The position numbers were made by a program, and so were the translations under genes. Positions 17,668 through 26,487 of a stretch of DNA of 64,000 bases are shown here, in pieces. The stretch covers positions 1-64,000 of the forward strand of contig JAHIWG010000017.1 in the NCBI GenBank assembly GCA_018816345.1, written 5' to 3'. Positions within the stretch are counted from its first letter, which is position 1; each line of letters begins with the position of its first letter. Under the pieces are notes generated by a model. That model did not search any database, was not told the origin of the DNA, and saw only the letters and a program-made list of their open reading frames with translations. This DNA comes from Spirochaetota bacterium (lineage in GTDB: Bacteria; Spirochaetota; Spirochaetia; Treponematales; UBA12059).

Positions 17668-18508
17668 CGATTCCTCCTGGGCCGGTAGCCGCGATCGGGA
17701 TCTGGAGCTCCGTTACGAAGCGCTTGGGATCCCTCGGGAGGATAAGTCCCGGGCCCTTTAGGTATAGCTCCCGCGATGGCGTCGCGGCATGGAGCCCCCG
17801 GGCTATGAGGGCCTCGAACAGGGCGCGGTAGGCCGTGCCTATCGTAGCGTAGGGGCCGCGATGCCTGATGCAGAGGACGCGCTGGGCGCCGAGCGGCCGG
17901 CAGGCCCCGCCCGGTACATGGACTTCCTTGCGGACCGGCACGGCCGCCTCGATATCGGCGTCCTCATCGCGGTACTCGTCGTCGTGGTAGAGGGCCAGCG
18001 GCGCTCCGCAGGCCTGGCGGCCGGCGGCCTTGAACAGCGCGGCGAAACGCTCGCCGACCTCCGCGTATCGTCCCTTGAAGCGGATGCCGGCTATCAACTG
18101 TTCCGGTAGCGCCTTCTCTAGCGCGTCCAGGCCTTCCTGGCCGTCGCCGGCCGACCCGGCGAAGGGAGCGGCATCGCCGAGCGCGGCCAGGTACAGGGCC
18201 AGGCGATCGCGGGTGCCGCGCGCGCGGTCCAGCTCCCGCTCGACCTCGCCCATCCTGCGGGCGAGGAACCTCGGCAAGTCGCTGTCCTCCTGGCACTCCT
18301 GCAGGATATCCTTGAGTTCCCTATGGGAGAATCCTAGCTCCCTTAACAGGCTGACGCTTCGGGCCCTCTTCCATGACGCGTCCCCGTAATAACGATAGCC
18401 GCTGAACGGGTCGATACGCTCCGGCACCAGGATGCCCTCGTCGTGGTACAGCCTGAGCGCCTTTACCGTCAGTCTCGTCGCGGCGGAGAATTCTCCCATG
18501 GTCAGCAA
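17657..18508 (-). CDS. MerR family regulator with GyrI-like effector domain
   Basis: A 283-residue regulator. The N-terminal winged helix (MGEFSAATRLTVKALRLYHDEG, then GYRYY) is typical MerR, followed by a dimerisation helix and a C-terminal GyrI-like small-molecule-binding domain (about 130-275), as in the multidrug-binding BmrR. No MerR metal-binding cysteines are present. It begins 2 bp after the BtrH-like gene and overlaps the DUF3795 gene, forming a three-gene unit. It probably senses an organic or cationic ligand. Confidence 0.87.
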   Translation of the reverse strand: MLTMGEFSAATRLTVKALRLYHDEGILVPERIDPFSGYRYYGDASWKRARSVSLLRELGFSHRELKDILQECQEDSDLPRFLARRMGEVERELDRARGTRDRLALYLAALGDAAPFAGSAGDGQEGLDALEKALPEQLIAGIRFKGRYAEVGERFAALFKAAGRQACGAPLALYHDDEYRDEDADIEAAVPVRKEVHVPGGACRPLGAQRVLCIRHRGPYATIGTAYRALFEALIARGLHAATPSRELYLKGPGLILPRDPKRFVTELQIPIAATGPGGIDAD

Positions 18509-18510
18509 CG

Positions 18511-19656
18511 CTACGCCTCCAGCCTACTAGCTTCTAGAAGATTATAGAACGCTTTTTCCTTATCGTGGAGGCCGTCGGCTAGGGATCGAAGTATCCGGTA
18601 TTCCTCCGCGCGCTCCTCCGCGCCCATGCCCTTGATCCGTCCCGATAGGTCGCGGAAGGCTGAAGCCAGCCCGTGCCATTCGGCTATGGCCTCGTCGAGG
18701 CCGGCGATAGCGCGCCCTAGTCCCGCCGCTCGCTCCGGGTCGGCGGCTTCAAGCTCGGCGGCCGCTCGGGCCAGGAAATCCCGATAGAGCATCCTGAACG
18801 CCGCGCCGCCGGTACCGAAATCCTCTATGTTCCCGGCCATGTACTCCAGCACCCCCGGCAGGAGGTAGCTATTCCTGGAATACTGTTCCAGCTCAGAGAG
18901 GTCCCGTCCGTAGCGGCTCAAGGCCTCGAGGCTCGATTCGCGATAGTAGGCGCAGACCGTGTCCAGGGAAGCCGTAAGGAGCTCCTCCCAGTCGGCCCGG
19001 TAGCCCGCGGCCTCCCGGCCGATCCAGAAGAACTCTCCCCTCGGCGGGAAGACCTTGGTCCCGGAGGTCCTCGCCTTATGGAGGTCTCGCAGCGCTATGG
19101 ACCGGAGGCCGGGCAGGGCCGTGTCGGAGACCAGGGCCTTATCGTCGCGCCGGTCGATGCCGAACAGCGCGATCACGTGCCAGCCGAAGGACGCGTAGGC
19201 CGGTCCGTACTTGCCTCCGAAGAGGTAGGGCAGGTAGCGCATGTCCACGCGCAGCATCACGGGCAGGCCCCGATCCAGGAGGTCGGCGATCCGGCCCCAG
19301 CCCGCGTCCTCGGTACGGTCGATCCCCTCGGCCGAACGCTCCCAGGGTATGCGCGCGGCCGCGAAGAAGCGCTCGCGCATATCCCCGTTGCGGCCCGAGA
19401 GGAAGGGGAAGGTCGAACGCTCGAAGCCGAAGGCCAGGGCCCCGCCCGCGCCCGTGACGGCGCATTCCGGTAGCTCGTAGCCCAGGTAGCCGAGGGCGTT
19501 GGCGATGGCGCTGCTCTCGCAGTGCCCGCCCGGTACGACCCGGACCCCGGGCAGTAGGTGGGACGAGCCTTCGGGAATGGATTGCCAGGGGGCCTGGCAG
19601 CCGGCGAACAGGAAGCAGGCGCGGCTTAGGCCTCCGGCCTCGGCTAGGTGTTTCAT
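18511..19656 (-). CDS. BtrH N-terminal/DUF4872 domain protein
   Basis: A 381-residue protein. Residues about 40-190 fit the BtrH_N domain: a papain-like fold with a conserved GGHCESSAIANALGYLG, in which Cys (in HCES) is the presumed nucleophile, and WHVIALFGIDRR supplying the His. The C-terminal half is helical and matches DUF4872. BtrH transfers an acyl group from a carrier protein in butirosin synthesis; here the substrate is unknown and no biosynthetic cluster is nearby. A strong AGGAGG precedes ATG 19656. It heads the operon with the MerR and DUF3795 genes. Confidence 0.75.
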   Translation of the reverse strand: MKHLAEAGGLSRACFLFAGCQAPWQSIPEGSSHLLPGVRVVPGGHCESSAIANALGYLGYELPECAVTGAGGALAFGFERSTFPFLSGRNGDMRERFFAAARIPWERSAEGIDRTEDAGWGRIADLLDRGLPVMLRVDMRYLPYLFGGKYGPAYASFGWHVIALFGIDRRDDKALVSDTALPGLRSIALRDLHKARTSGTKVFPPRGEFFWIGREAAGYRADWEELLTASLDTVCAYYRESSLEALSRYGRDLSELEQYSRNSYLLPGVLEYMAGNIEDFGTGGAAFRMLYRDFLARAAAELEAADPERAAGLGRAIAGLDEAIAEWHGLASAFRDLSGRIKGMGAEERAEEYRILRSLADGLHDKEKAFYNLLEASRLEA

Positions 19657-19828
19657 GGGGGTATCCTCCTAGGGACGAGTAGAAACCCTGCCCCTGGGGC
19701 GGAGTCAACTCGTTCTCGGTACTATGTAAGCCTAGGGATCGCGGTATGCTGGATCGAGACGAAGGGAAGAACGAATGGGCGATGACAGTATCCTGCTTAC
19801 CGAACGGGCTGACTCCGGTATCACGCGC

Positions 19829-19856
19829 TTGACATCTTGTGTTATACTTGTGTAAT
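19829..19856 (+). promoter_or_regulatory. Predicted promoter of the rhomboid gene
   Basis: TTGACA (19829-19834) and TGTAAT (19851-19856) with a 16-bp spacer, in an AT-rich patch about 40 bp before the start codon. Confidence 0.6.
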
Positions 19857-19896
19857 TATTTAAAAAATATTCAATCCCCTCATGCAAGGAGACTCC

Positions 19897-20466
19897 ATGC
19901 CGGCTATCCTCGAGTGGAAGAAGAACCCTGCTTCCCTCGCCATCCTAGCCGCCTGCGCCGCTGTATTCGCCGCGGCCCGGCTGGGCTCGCCCGAGAGCGT
20001 ACGCTTCCTCGCCTTCGAGACGAACGAGCTGCCGGGTCGTTGGTACGCCTTCCTGACCTACGGCTTTACGCACGTGGACTGGAACCACATCATCCTCAAT
20101 ATGCTCGTGCTGGCGGTGTTCGGCGCCTGGGTCGAGCGCCTACTAGGAGCGGCGAGGTACCTGCTCCTCGTGGCCGTCGCCATCCTCGCGGGTAGCGCGA
20201 CGCTGTACGCGAGGGAAACCGCCGGTATAGGCTTCAGCGCCGCCGCCGCGGCCTTGCTCTTCTATTACAACGTCGCGTTTCCCCTGGAGAGGGAGCTGCC
20301 TTTCCGCCTGCCTAACATAGCGCTGCCCGTAGCCTTGTTCGCCCTGTCCGCCGCCGCCTCGATCTTCGGCTGGCTGCCCTCCGTCGGCCACGTCCCTCAT
20401 CTGGCGGGAGCCATGGTAGGGCTCCTCTTCCTAGCCCTCTTTCGAAAGAGGCACAGACCTATCTAG
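19897..20466 (+). CDS. Rhomboid-like intramembrane serine protease
   Basis: A 189-residue, six-TM protein. The L1-loop signature YGFTHVDWNHIILNML and GAWVERLLGA match rhomboids. The catalytic serine is in GIGFSAAAAAL, where the usual GxSG has Ala after Ser, and the catalytic His is in VGHVPHLAGAMVG. The Ser-His pair is therefore present, although the altered GxSG context makes activity less certain. I chose ATG 19897 because AGGAG lies six bases before it; the ATG at 19882 would place that site inside the gene. Single gene between its own promoter and terminator. Confidence 0.8.
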   Translation: MPAILEWKKNPASLAILAACAAVFAAARLGSPESVRFLAFETNELPGRWYAFLTYGFTHVDWNHIILNMLVLAVFGAWVERLLGAARYLLLVAVAILAGSATLYARETAGIGFSAAAAALLFYYNVAFPLERELPFRLPNIALPVALFALSAAASIFGWLPSVGHVPHLAGAMVGLLFLALFRKRHRPI

Positions 20467-20544
20467 AGAGGCCTCCCGCCGCGGCCGAGGCTCGGTTCCA
20501 GAGGTCTGCCTGGAGCCATTGCCCCGAACGATGCCCCCGATAGT

Positions 20545-20571
20545 CCGGCCCAATCAGGGCCGGTTTTTTTT
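20545..20571 (+). terminator. Rho-independent terminator after the rhomboid gene
   Basis: CCGGCCC pairs with GGGCCGG around loop AATCA, followed directly by eight T residues. Confidence 0.9.
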
Positions 20572-20652
20572 ACATGATATCTAGACTTCGAGTATTCTAT
20601 GAAGTACTATATGTAATGTAAAAGCGACAAAAAGACAAATCGAGGCGTCATT

Positions 20653-20871
20653 ATGTCATACCATCATAACCGAATACGCGTAGCTACAGCCTTGGAGTCC
20701 ATCCTCCTCGGCGCGTACTGCTACGCGGCGGCGAGCCGGGCGGCCAGCGGCGCGCTGCCCCCGGGCGACGCCGCTGGCCTGAACGCGGCCTTCGTGCTGG
20801 GCTGGCTCGGCGCGCTCGCCGAGGGCATAGCCTCGCTACGGCAGTACGCGCGGGGAACCGTCCATGCCTGA
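20653..20871 (+). CDS. Small two-TM membrane protein upstream of an XRE regulator
   Basis: A 72-residue protein with two hydrophobic segments (about 11-30 and 43-62). GAGG lies seven bases before ATG 20653. It overlaps the following XRE gene by 8 bp. Small membrane proteins paired with this kind of short XRE regulator are common, often as the target or partner of the regulator. I do not recognise a family. GC-rich codon use and the overlap support it being real. Confidence 0.6.
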   Translation: MSYHHNRIRVATALESILLGAYCYAAASRAASGALPPGDAAGLNAAFVLGWLGALAEGIASLRQYARGTVHA

Positions 20872-21088
20872 GGCCAAGCGCGTCGTCAACCGTATACGTA
20901 CCCTGCGCTTCTTCGCGGGCGAGATGTCGCAGCAGGAGCTGGCCGAGCGGGTCGGCGTGGCCCGCCAGACCATCGTTGCCATCGAGGGAGGAAAGTACGC
21001 TCCATCGCTCGAGCTGGCCTTCCGCATAGCCGACGCCTTCGGCGTGGTACTGGCGGAGGTCTTCTCGTACGAGAGCGCCGAGGGTTAG
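20864..21088 (+). CDS. XRE-family helix-turn-helix regulator (YgzD-like)
   Basis: A 74-residue protein made almost wholly of a Cro/CI-type [23 protein letters not shown], then [20 protein letters not shown] and FGVVLAEVF. The size and RQTI.AIE.GKY.PSL core match the YgzD/short XRE group. It overlaps the small membrane protein gene and precedes the SDR gene by 15 bp, so it may control this little operon. Confidence 0.85.
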   Translation: MPEAKRVVNRIRTLRFFAGEMSQQELAERVGVARQTIVAIEGGKYAPSLELAFRIADAFGVVLAEVFSYESAEG

Positions 21089-21103
21089 GGAAGGGGGATG
21101 ATC

Positions 21104-22021
21104 ATGAGGATACTCATCACGGGGGCCACGAACGGCATGGGAAGGGGCGTGGCCGAGGCCCTCGCCGCGAGCGATGACGAGCGCAACGAGCTCATCCTCC
21201 TCTGCAGGTCGGAGGAGCGAGGGAAGGCGGCTGTCAAGGATCTCGAGGCTAGGGGCGCCCGGGCCTCGCTCGCGGTCTGCGACCTGGCCGACCTGTCGGC
21301 GGTGAGGCGGGTCGCGGGGGAGCTGCGGGAAGCCTACGGCTACCTCGACGCTATCTTCGTCAACGCCGGCCTCGGCTACGCGGCCGGGCGGACGGAGACG
21401 GTCGACGGGCTGGACTCGCATTTCCAGGTTAACTACCTATCGCAATTCTACCTGACTCTCGGCCTCATCGACCTGCTCCGAGCCTCGGAGCGCGGCGGGC
21501 GCGTCGTGTTCAACGCGACGCCGGGCGGGCGCATCCTCTGGGACGACCTTCAGCTGACCCGTTCCTGGAGCTACGAGACGGGCATACGCCAGGCCATGGC
21601 GGCCAAGCGCATGCTCCTCCTGACCCTGGACGAGCGCTACGGGCGAGGAGAGCGGCCCGTGTCCTTCATCTGCTTCTCCATACCCAAGACGGTCTGGACG
21701 AACCAGGTAGCCATCATCCCCGCGCCCATGCGGATAGCCGCCGGCATCATGCGGGCCCTGGGACGCTTCATATCGATGGAGCGCTGCGGCGAGATCATGG
21801 CGCCGCTCTTCCTCTGCGGCGAGGGCGAGATACGCTCGCGCTCGGGGCGGCTCCTCACCTGGAAGGGCGGTCGCTTCGTCGAGCTCCCGGAAGACCCGGC
21901 AGTCATCGACGGTGAGGCCAGGCGGCGTCTCTACGAGCTGAGCGTCGGGCTCTGCGAGGGTGCGGGCCTCAGGCTCGGGGAATGGGAGGGCCCTAGGCCC
22001 GCGGAGCGGCCGGGCCCCTGA
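21104..22021 (+). CDS. Short-chain dehydrogenase/reductase-like protein with altered active site
   Basis: A 305-residue Rossmann-fold SDR. The cofactor motif TGATNGMG (residues 6-13) and NAG (about 90) are present, as is Arg in LLCRSEERG, suggesting NADP(H). The usual Ser-Tyr-Lys site is degenerate: aligned with the retinol-dehydrogenase-like subgroup, the region reads RQAMAAKRM, with Ala at the Tyr position of YxxxK, and NATPGG in place of the catalytic Ser region. It may be a non-catalytic or altered-function member. ATG 21104 fits the AAGGGGG site; ATG 21098 is too close to it. The 3' end overlaps the convergent LuxR gene by 29 bp. Confidence 0.8.
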   Translation: MRILITGATNGMGRGVAEALAASDDERNELILLCRSEERGKAAVKDLEARGARASLAVCDLADLSAVRRVAGELREAYGYLDAIFVNAGLGYAAGRTETVDGLDSHFQVNYLSQFYLTLGLIDLLRASERGGRVVFNATPGGRILWDDLQLTRSWSYETGIRQAMAAKRMLLLTLDERYGRGERPVSFICFSIPKTVWTNQVAIIPAPMRIAAGIMRALGRFISMERCGEIMAPLFLCGEGEIRSRSGRLLTWKGGRFVELPEDPAVIDGEARRRLYELSVGLCEGAGLRLGEWEGPRPAERPGP

Positions 22022-22988
22022 CGAGCCCCATGAGCTCGAAGCGCGAGTTGATGCCTATCTTGCGGTAGATGCTGTAGACGTGGTTGCCGACGGTCCGCTC
22101 GGAGATGCCGAGCTCGGCGGCGACCTGCTTGTTGCCGAGGCCCCTGAGCACCAGCGCCATTACTTCCTCCTCGCGGGGGCTGAGGCCCGAGCCGCGGGCC
22201 AGCTCCGCGGCGCCGTGGGCGGCCTCGACGGCGGCCGCTACCTCCGAGGGACGGCCGGGCCCGGCCAGGTAGCCGAAGGATAGGCCTATCGCGACGGCCG
22301 AGGCGGCGATCAGGTACAGGGGAAAGGCCGCGGAGAAACCTAGTATCGGCGCCACGCTACCAAGCGGTTCCTTCCCGCCCGATGACAGGATATCGGTCGC
22401 GAGGCCGGGCACGAAGAGAGCCGACAGGGCGAGGGACGCGATCGCCAGCCTCCGAGCCCTGGCCTCGGGTATCCGCGCGCGGAACGCGATCAGGATGGCG
22501 TAGGCGTAGGCTATGAGGGCCAGCGACGCCAGCTGGGCAGCGTCGGTCGATCGCGAGAAGTATACGGTCCGAGCCGCGGCGTCGTAGGCGATCGAGGGCC
22601 GGGCGAGGGAGAGCGCCAGCGCGCCCGCCGCGAGTACCGCGGCGGCGATGGCTCCGGCCCGCCTCCAGGGCGCGTCGAGCAGGGCCTCGGCCAGGCGCGC
22701 CCCCGCTAGGCTCGAGGCCAGGGTCAGCGCTTGGTTGAGCCGCATGAGCGCGTACATCGCGCGGCTTATCCCGAACGCGCCCGCGCCGCCCGGTAGAGCG
22801 AGGCTCCCCATCCCGAGGGAGAGGAGGGCGTGGTTGGAGGCCGCGAGGCAGAGCAGCCCGAGGAATAGGGTGCGGAGTCGGGCGAGCTCCCTGCGACCGG
22901 AGCGGTGCGCGCAGGCCGCGACGAGGGCGAGCGCCGCGGATCCGGCGCATAGGGATGTCGCGAGCAGGAGGGGAATTCGGGCCGTCAT
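21993..22988 (-). CDS. Membrane-bound LuxR-family transcriptional regulator
   Basis: A 331-residue protein with about seven hydrophobic segments in the first 240 residues and a C-terminal LuxR/GerE HTH (GLSPREEEVMALVLRGLGNK, then SERTVGNHVYSIYRKIGIN). Regulators with a 7-TM N-terminus and LuxR output are recognised but their signals are mostly unknown. It runs against the SDR gene and shares 29 bp with it at the 3' ends. Confidence 0.83.
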   Translation of the reverse strand: MTARIPLLLATSLCAGSAALALVAACAHRSGRRELARLRTLFLGLLCLAASNHALLSLGMGSLALPGGAGAFGISRAMYALMRLNQALTLASSLAGARLAEALLDAPWRRAGAIAAAVLAAGALALSLARPSIAYDAAARTVYFSRSTDAAQLASLALIAYAYAILIAFRARIPEARARRLAIASLALSALFVPGLATDILSSGGKEPLGSVAPILGFSAAFPLYLIAASAVAIGLSFGYLAGPGRPSEVAAAVEAAHGAAELARGSGLSPREEEVMALVLRGLGNKQVAAELGISERTVGNHVYSIYRKIGINSRFELMGLVRGPAAPRA

Positions 22989-23126
22989 GGAGGCGAGTAT
23001 AACACCCTGGCGCGCGGGTGTGTATCGATTCCTAGGCCCACGGGCGCCTACTGAGTATCGTTACCTAGGGACGGCGCGCTCGGCGGATGGGTATCGTACC
23101 CCCATCTTCATCGCCAAGGAGCTTCC

Positions 23127-24056
23127 ATGCATCGTGCCTTCAGAGCGCTCTGCCTTCTTTGCCTAGGCGGCGCGGCCGTTCCCCTCGCGGCGGATAACGC
23201 GCTCTCACTCGTCGTGACCACCGGGCCCGAGGCCCTCGTCTCGGCATCGCACTCCATCGATTTCCCGGCGGGCCGCGGTACGGATCCGCTGACCGCGGGA
23301 AACGGCGTCTCGCTCTCCCTTTCCGAGACACTCACTCCACTCTCCCTCGAGATCGGGGCGGAGGCCGTCGTAACGCCGATTGCCTTCATGCAGCTTAGGG
23401 CGGGCGCCTCCGCGGCGACCGGCTGGAGCCTCGGCGACCGCCGGGGGTTGGCCCTAGTCCGCCGCCTCGGCGAGGGAAGCGTCATATCGTCCGATCTCTC
23501 GTTCGCGGCCGCCGTCCTCTCTGTCCGCGGCGGGGCCGTCCTTCGCGTGGAACTGCCCGTCGGATCCGGCGGTAACCGGCTCCAGGCGGCTTCGGCGAAC
23601 GATATCCTCTATAGGTCGCTCCCCGGGGCCGACGAGGGAGACTACTGGGTATACCAGTCTGACGGGGGAGGCAACCGCGACGGGTGGCGCTACGCGGGTA
23701 GTCACGCCATCCAGTACCGTATGGGAGTCGCCGGCCGGGGCCTGGAGCTCCTCGGCCTAGCCTTCGAGGCGGGAGTCGGCCTCGATAGGAGCCCCGGCGG
23801 CGAAGCCTGGGGCGAGGATCTCTGGACCATGGCGCTCGGGGCCTTCGGCGAGTATCGCCTCTCGGCCCGAACAAGCCTCGTCGCCTTCGCCAGGATCGCG
23901 AGCGAGCTCGCCTACGCGAAAGGCGGGGACGAACCTTATTACGGCGACAGGCTCGTCGATCGAAGGCTTCCCTATCGTCCGGGAGCCGCTAAGGCGGGAT
24001 TGGTCCTTCGAGTGTCGCTCGATCCGGCGAGCCCTTCCGAGGAGGGAACCCTATGA
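23127..24056 (+). CDS. Putative outer-membrane beta-barrel protein of unknown family
   Basis: A 309-residue protein with a signal peptide (about residues 1-22, ending VPLAA). The rest has alternating hydrophobic/polar stretches and repeated aromatic-ended segments (for example ALGAFGEYRLSARTSLVAFARI), as in beta-barrels. I do not recognise a named family. AAGGAG precedes ATG 23127. It overlaps the next gene by ATGA, so the two are co-translated and both products are exported. Confidence 0.65.
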   Translation: MHRAFRALCLLCLGGAAVPLAADNALSLVVTTGPEALVSASHSIDFPAGRGTDPLTAGNGVSLSLSETLTPLSLEIGAEAVVTPIAFMQLRAGASAATGWSLGDRRGLALVRRLGEGSVISSDLSFAAAVLSVRGGAVLRVELPVGSGGNRLQAASANDILYRSLPGADEGDYWVYQSDGGGNRDGWRYAGSHAIQYRMGVAGRGLELLGLAFEAGVGLDRSPGGEAWGEDLWTMALGAFGEYRLSARTSLVAFARIASELAYAKGGDEPYYGDRLVDRRLPYRPGAAKAGLVLRVSLDPASPSEEGTL

Positions 24057-25174
24057 CCGCCCGTACCCGCGCGCCTCGCGCGATCGAGACCGTTCTCAGG
24101 CGCGCTTCCTCGATCCCGCCCGCGTCCGTCGCTATCCTGGTCTTCCTTGCCTCGTACTCCTGCGCGCTGCTGCCTCGCACGCCCCCCATCGAGGGACCGG
24201 CGCCCGTCGCGTCGCTGGAGCGCGTGACTCTCGGCGGCGTCGAGCAGACCATGCTCGTGCGTGGCGCCGATACCTCCAAGCCCATACTCCTATTCGTCCA
24301 CGGCGGTCCCGGCATGGTCGGTGTTCCCCTCGAGCACGCCATGCGCTACCTGGAAGACGACTTCATCGTGGTGACCTACGATCAACGGGGGGCCGGCAAG
24401 TCGGGTTCCATCGAGGACGGCGCCGCTCCCATCGGGAGGTACGTCGACGATCTCGTCGAGCTCGAGCGCCTTCTCGTCGCGAGGTTCGGGAAGGAACGGG
24501 TCTACCTGGTCGGGCATTCCTGGGGTTCCCTCGTGGCCATGCTCGCCGTGAAGCAGGAGCCGGCGCTCGTCGCGGCCTATATCGGGGTCGGGCACGTGGT
24601 GTCCACCATCGAGCAGGAGGCGCTCTCGTACCGCTTCGCCGTTGACCGCGCGAGGGAGACCCGCAACTCGAGGGCCTTGGCCGAGCTGTCGAGCGTCGCT
24701 CCTCCCTACCTGGGAGAGGACGGGCGGCTCAGGATGGAAGACCTCGCCCTCCAGCGAAAGTGGCTGGAGCTGCTCGGCGGCGTCTGGTACGATTACCGGA
24801 AGATGGGAAATAAGGATATGCTGGGCGTCTACTTCTCGGCCCGGGAGTACAGCATCGTCGACTGGATGGAGGTTGAGCGCCGCGCCAAGTACGCCACCGT
24901 CGCTACGTGGAACGAGTCGATGGCCATCGACCTGCGCGTCGACGCGGCGAGGATAGAGGCGCCGGCGTACTTCTTCACGGGAAGGCGCGACTACAATACC
25001 CCCCACGAGCTAATAAGCGATTACTACCGATCGCTCGACGCTCCGGCGGGCAAGGACTTCGTCTGGTTCGAGCGCTCGGGGCACGTACCGTTCATGGAGG
25101 AGCCCGAGCGCTTCCATGCGGAGCTCCTGCGGGTCGTAGCGGAGACTGAGGCCGCCCGTACCCGCCCTTACTGA
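24053..25174 (+). CDS. Exported alpha/beta hydrolase, proline iminopeptidase-like
   Basis: A 373-residue alpha/beta-hydrolase. An N-terminal hydrophobic segment (about 26-40, ending SYSC) suggests a lipoprotein or membrane anchor. The oxyanion motif HGGPG, nucleophile elbow GHSWGS, acidic residue in FTGRRDYNTP and His in ERSGHVPFMEEPERF are all present. HGGPG plus GHSWG is typical of the prolyl iminopeptidase (S33) group, though several esterases share it. It starts inside the stop of the barrel gene. Confidence 0.83.
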   Translation: MTARTRAPRAIETVLRRASSIPPASVAILVFLASYSCALLPRTPPIEGPAPVASLERVTLGGVEQTMLVRGADTSKPILLFVHGGPGMVGVPLEHAMRYLEDDFIVVTYDQRGAGKSGSIEDGAAPIGRYVDDLVELERLLVARFGKERVYLVGHSWGSLVAMLAVKQEPALVAAYIGVGHVVSTIEQEALSYRFAVDRARETRNSRALAELSSVAPPYLGEDGRLRMEDLALQRKWLELLGGVWYDYRKMGNKDMLGVYFSAREYSIVDWMEVERRAKYATVATWNESMAIDLRVDAARIEAPAYFFTGRRDYNTPHELISDYYRSLDAPAGKDFVWFERSGHVPFMEEPERFHAELLRVVAETEAARTRPY

Positions 25175-25225
25175 GTTGCGGCACGGCGAGAAGTATGGCG
25201 TCCCGCGCCTATGCGCGTTTTAGCG

Positions 25226-25254
25226 TTGACAACGCGCCTATCCCGTAGTATACG
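25226..25254 (+). promoter_or_regulatory. Predicted promoter of the PNPOx-DUF3788 pair
   Basis: TTGACA (25226-25231) and TATACG (25249-25254) with a 17-bp spacer, about 120 bp before ATG 25377. Confidence 0.5.
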
Positions 25255-25290
25255 GTGGGTGCATACGTAACGCCTGTATAGTACGTAGCT

Positions 25291-25316
25291 GCCTAGGCCG
25301 ACGCAGGGGCCTAGGC
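25291..25316. repeat. 9-bp inverted repeat in the leader of the PNPOx gene
   Basis: GCCTAGGCC (25291-25299) and GGCCTAGGC (25308-25316) with an 8-nt spacer, between promoter and gene. It could form a leader hairpin or be a regulator site. Confidence 0.5.
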
Positions 25317-25376
25317 TTACCGTACGCCTGGTTCGTATGTTTTCTAAATCATCGGCGGATCGGAGGGGGTAGGGAC

Positions 25377-25859
25377 ATGGACGAGTACGAGGAAGGATTA
25401 CGGCTGCTCGAAGAGAAATTCGGCGGCGGCAAGGATAACGTCATATCGCTGGCGACCGTCGCCGTCGAGCGCGCCGGCGACGGCGCGCCGCTGCCCGCCG
25501 TGCGAGGCGTCGACGCCTACTACGAGGGCGGCGCGTTCTACGTCACGACCAATGCACGCTCTAATAAGATGAAGGAGATAGCCGCCAACCGGCAGGTCTC
25601 GATAGCCTCGTGCGCCGAGATGTTCACCGCGAGCGGGGTGGGCGAGAGCCTGGGCTGGGTGATGGAACCGAGGAACGCGGAGCTGCGGGCCAAGCTCCGC
25701 GCGGCGTTCGCCCCCTGGTACGATAGCGCCAATGACGAGAAGGATACCGATTGCTGTATCCTGGCCATACGGCTAAGCAAGGGCGTATTGAACGTCAACC
25801 ATTGGGAGAAGCTCTATCGCCTGGACTTCGAGAGCAAGGCGTGCATTATCTCGACATGA
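25377..25859 (+). CDS. Pyridoxamine 5'-phosphate oxidase-like flavin-binding protein
   Basis: A 160-residue split-barrel protein. The pattern LATVAVERAGDGAPLPAVRG...YYEGGAFYVTTNARSNKMKEI...NRQVSIASC fits the PNPOx-like/general stress protein 26 superfamily, with the Ser-Asn-Lys stretch at the flavin phosphate site. Substrate and reaction are not assignable. It is followed 15 bp later by the DUF3788 gene. Confidence 0.8.
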   Translation: MDEYEEGLRLLEEKFGGGKDNVISLATVAVERAGDGAPLPAVRGVDAYYEGGAFYVTTNARSNKMKEIAANRQVSIASCAEMFTASGVGESLGWVMEPRNAELRAKLRAAFAPWYDSANDEKDTDCCILAIRLSKGVLNVNHWEKLYRLDFESKACIIST

Positions 25860-25874
25860 TAGGGAGGCCGGGAG

Positions 25875-26300
25875 ATGGAACAGATTAACGCCGTCGAGCT
25901 CGCCGATCCGAGCGTCTACCCGGACGAGGCCGTATTGCGCGGCGTGCTCGGGGCGGGCTACGGCGCCTACGGGAAATTCATGGACGCCCTCGGGGAGCGC
26001 GGCTATACCCATGAATGGCGCTACTATACGGACGGCAAGGCCTGGCTCTGCAAGGCCCAGCGCAAGGCCAAGACGCTGGCCTGGATGTCGGCTTGGCGGG
26101 GCTACGTCAAGGCCACCGTCTACCTTCCCGAGCGCTACCTCGAGGGCCTCGCGGGGCTGGCCCTGAGCGACGACGCCAGGCGCTCCATCGATATCGCGAA
26201 GGACGTCGGGAAGTCCAGGCCCTGCACGGTCGACCTGCTGGGCGACCCCGATGTCGCCGACATCCTGGCGCTCATGGACTACAAGGCCTCGCTTAAGTAG
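25875..26300 (+). CDS. DUF3788 family protein
   Basis: A 141-residue cytosolic protein. EWRYYTDGKAWLCKAQRKAKTLAWMSAW and ARRSIDIAKDVGKSRPC match DUF3788, a family of unknown function resembling small ligand-binding (DUF1801/YdhG-type) proteins. It follows the PNPOx-like gene closely and is followed by a strong hairpin, so these two form an operon. Confidence 0.8.
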   Translation: MEQINAVELADPSVYPDEAVLRGVLGAGYGAYGKFMDALGERGYTHEWRYYTDGKAWLCKAQRKAKTLAWMSAWRGYVKATVYLPERYLEGLAGLALSDDARRSIDIAKDVGKSRPCTVDLLGDPDVADILALMDYKASLK

Positions 26301-26316
26301 GGAAGGACTACGACCT

Positions 26317-26348
26317 CCCTCCTCGCCCGGCTACCCGGGCGAGGAGGG
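26317..26348. terminator. Strong hairpin after the DUF3788 gene
   Basis: A perfect 14-bp stem (26317-26330 with 26335-26348) with loop CTAC. No T run follows, so termination may rely on the stem alone or on Rho. Confidence 0.6.
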
Positions 26349-26487
26349 GGCGCCTTCGGCCAGGTAAAGGTCGACTCGCTCGAGCGCTTGCGCGAGGACG
26401 CCCGGTAGCGCGTCGGCGGCTTATACTGCCCGCCTCTAATCGATCTTTCCCTTGCGCTCGCGGCCCCGACGGCGCTTACTATCCGCG

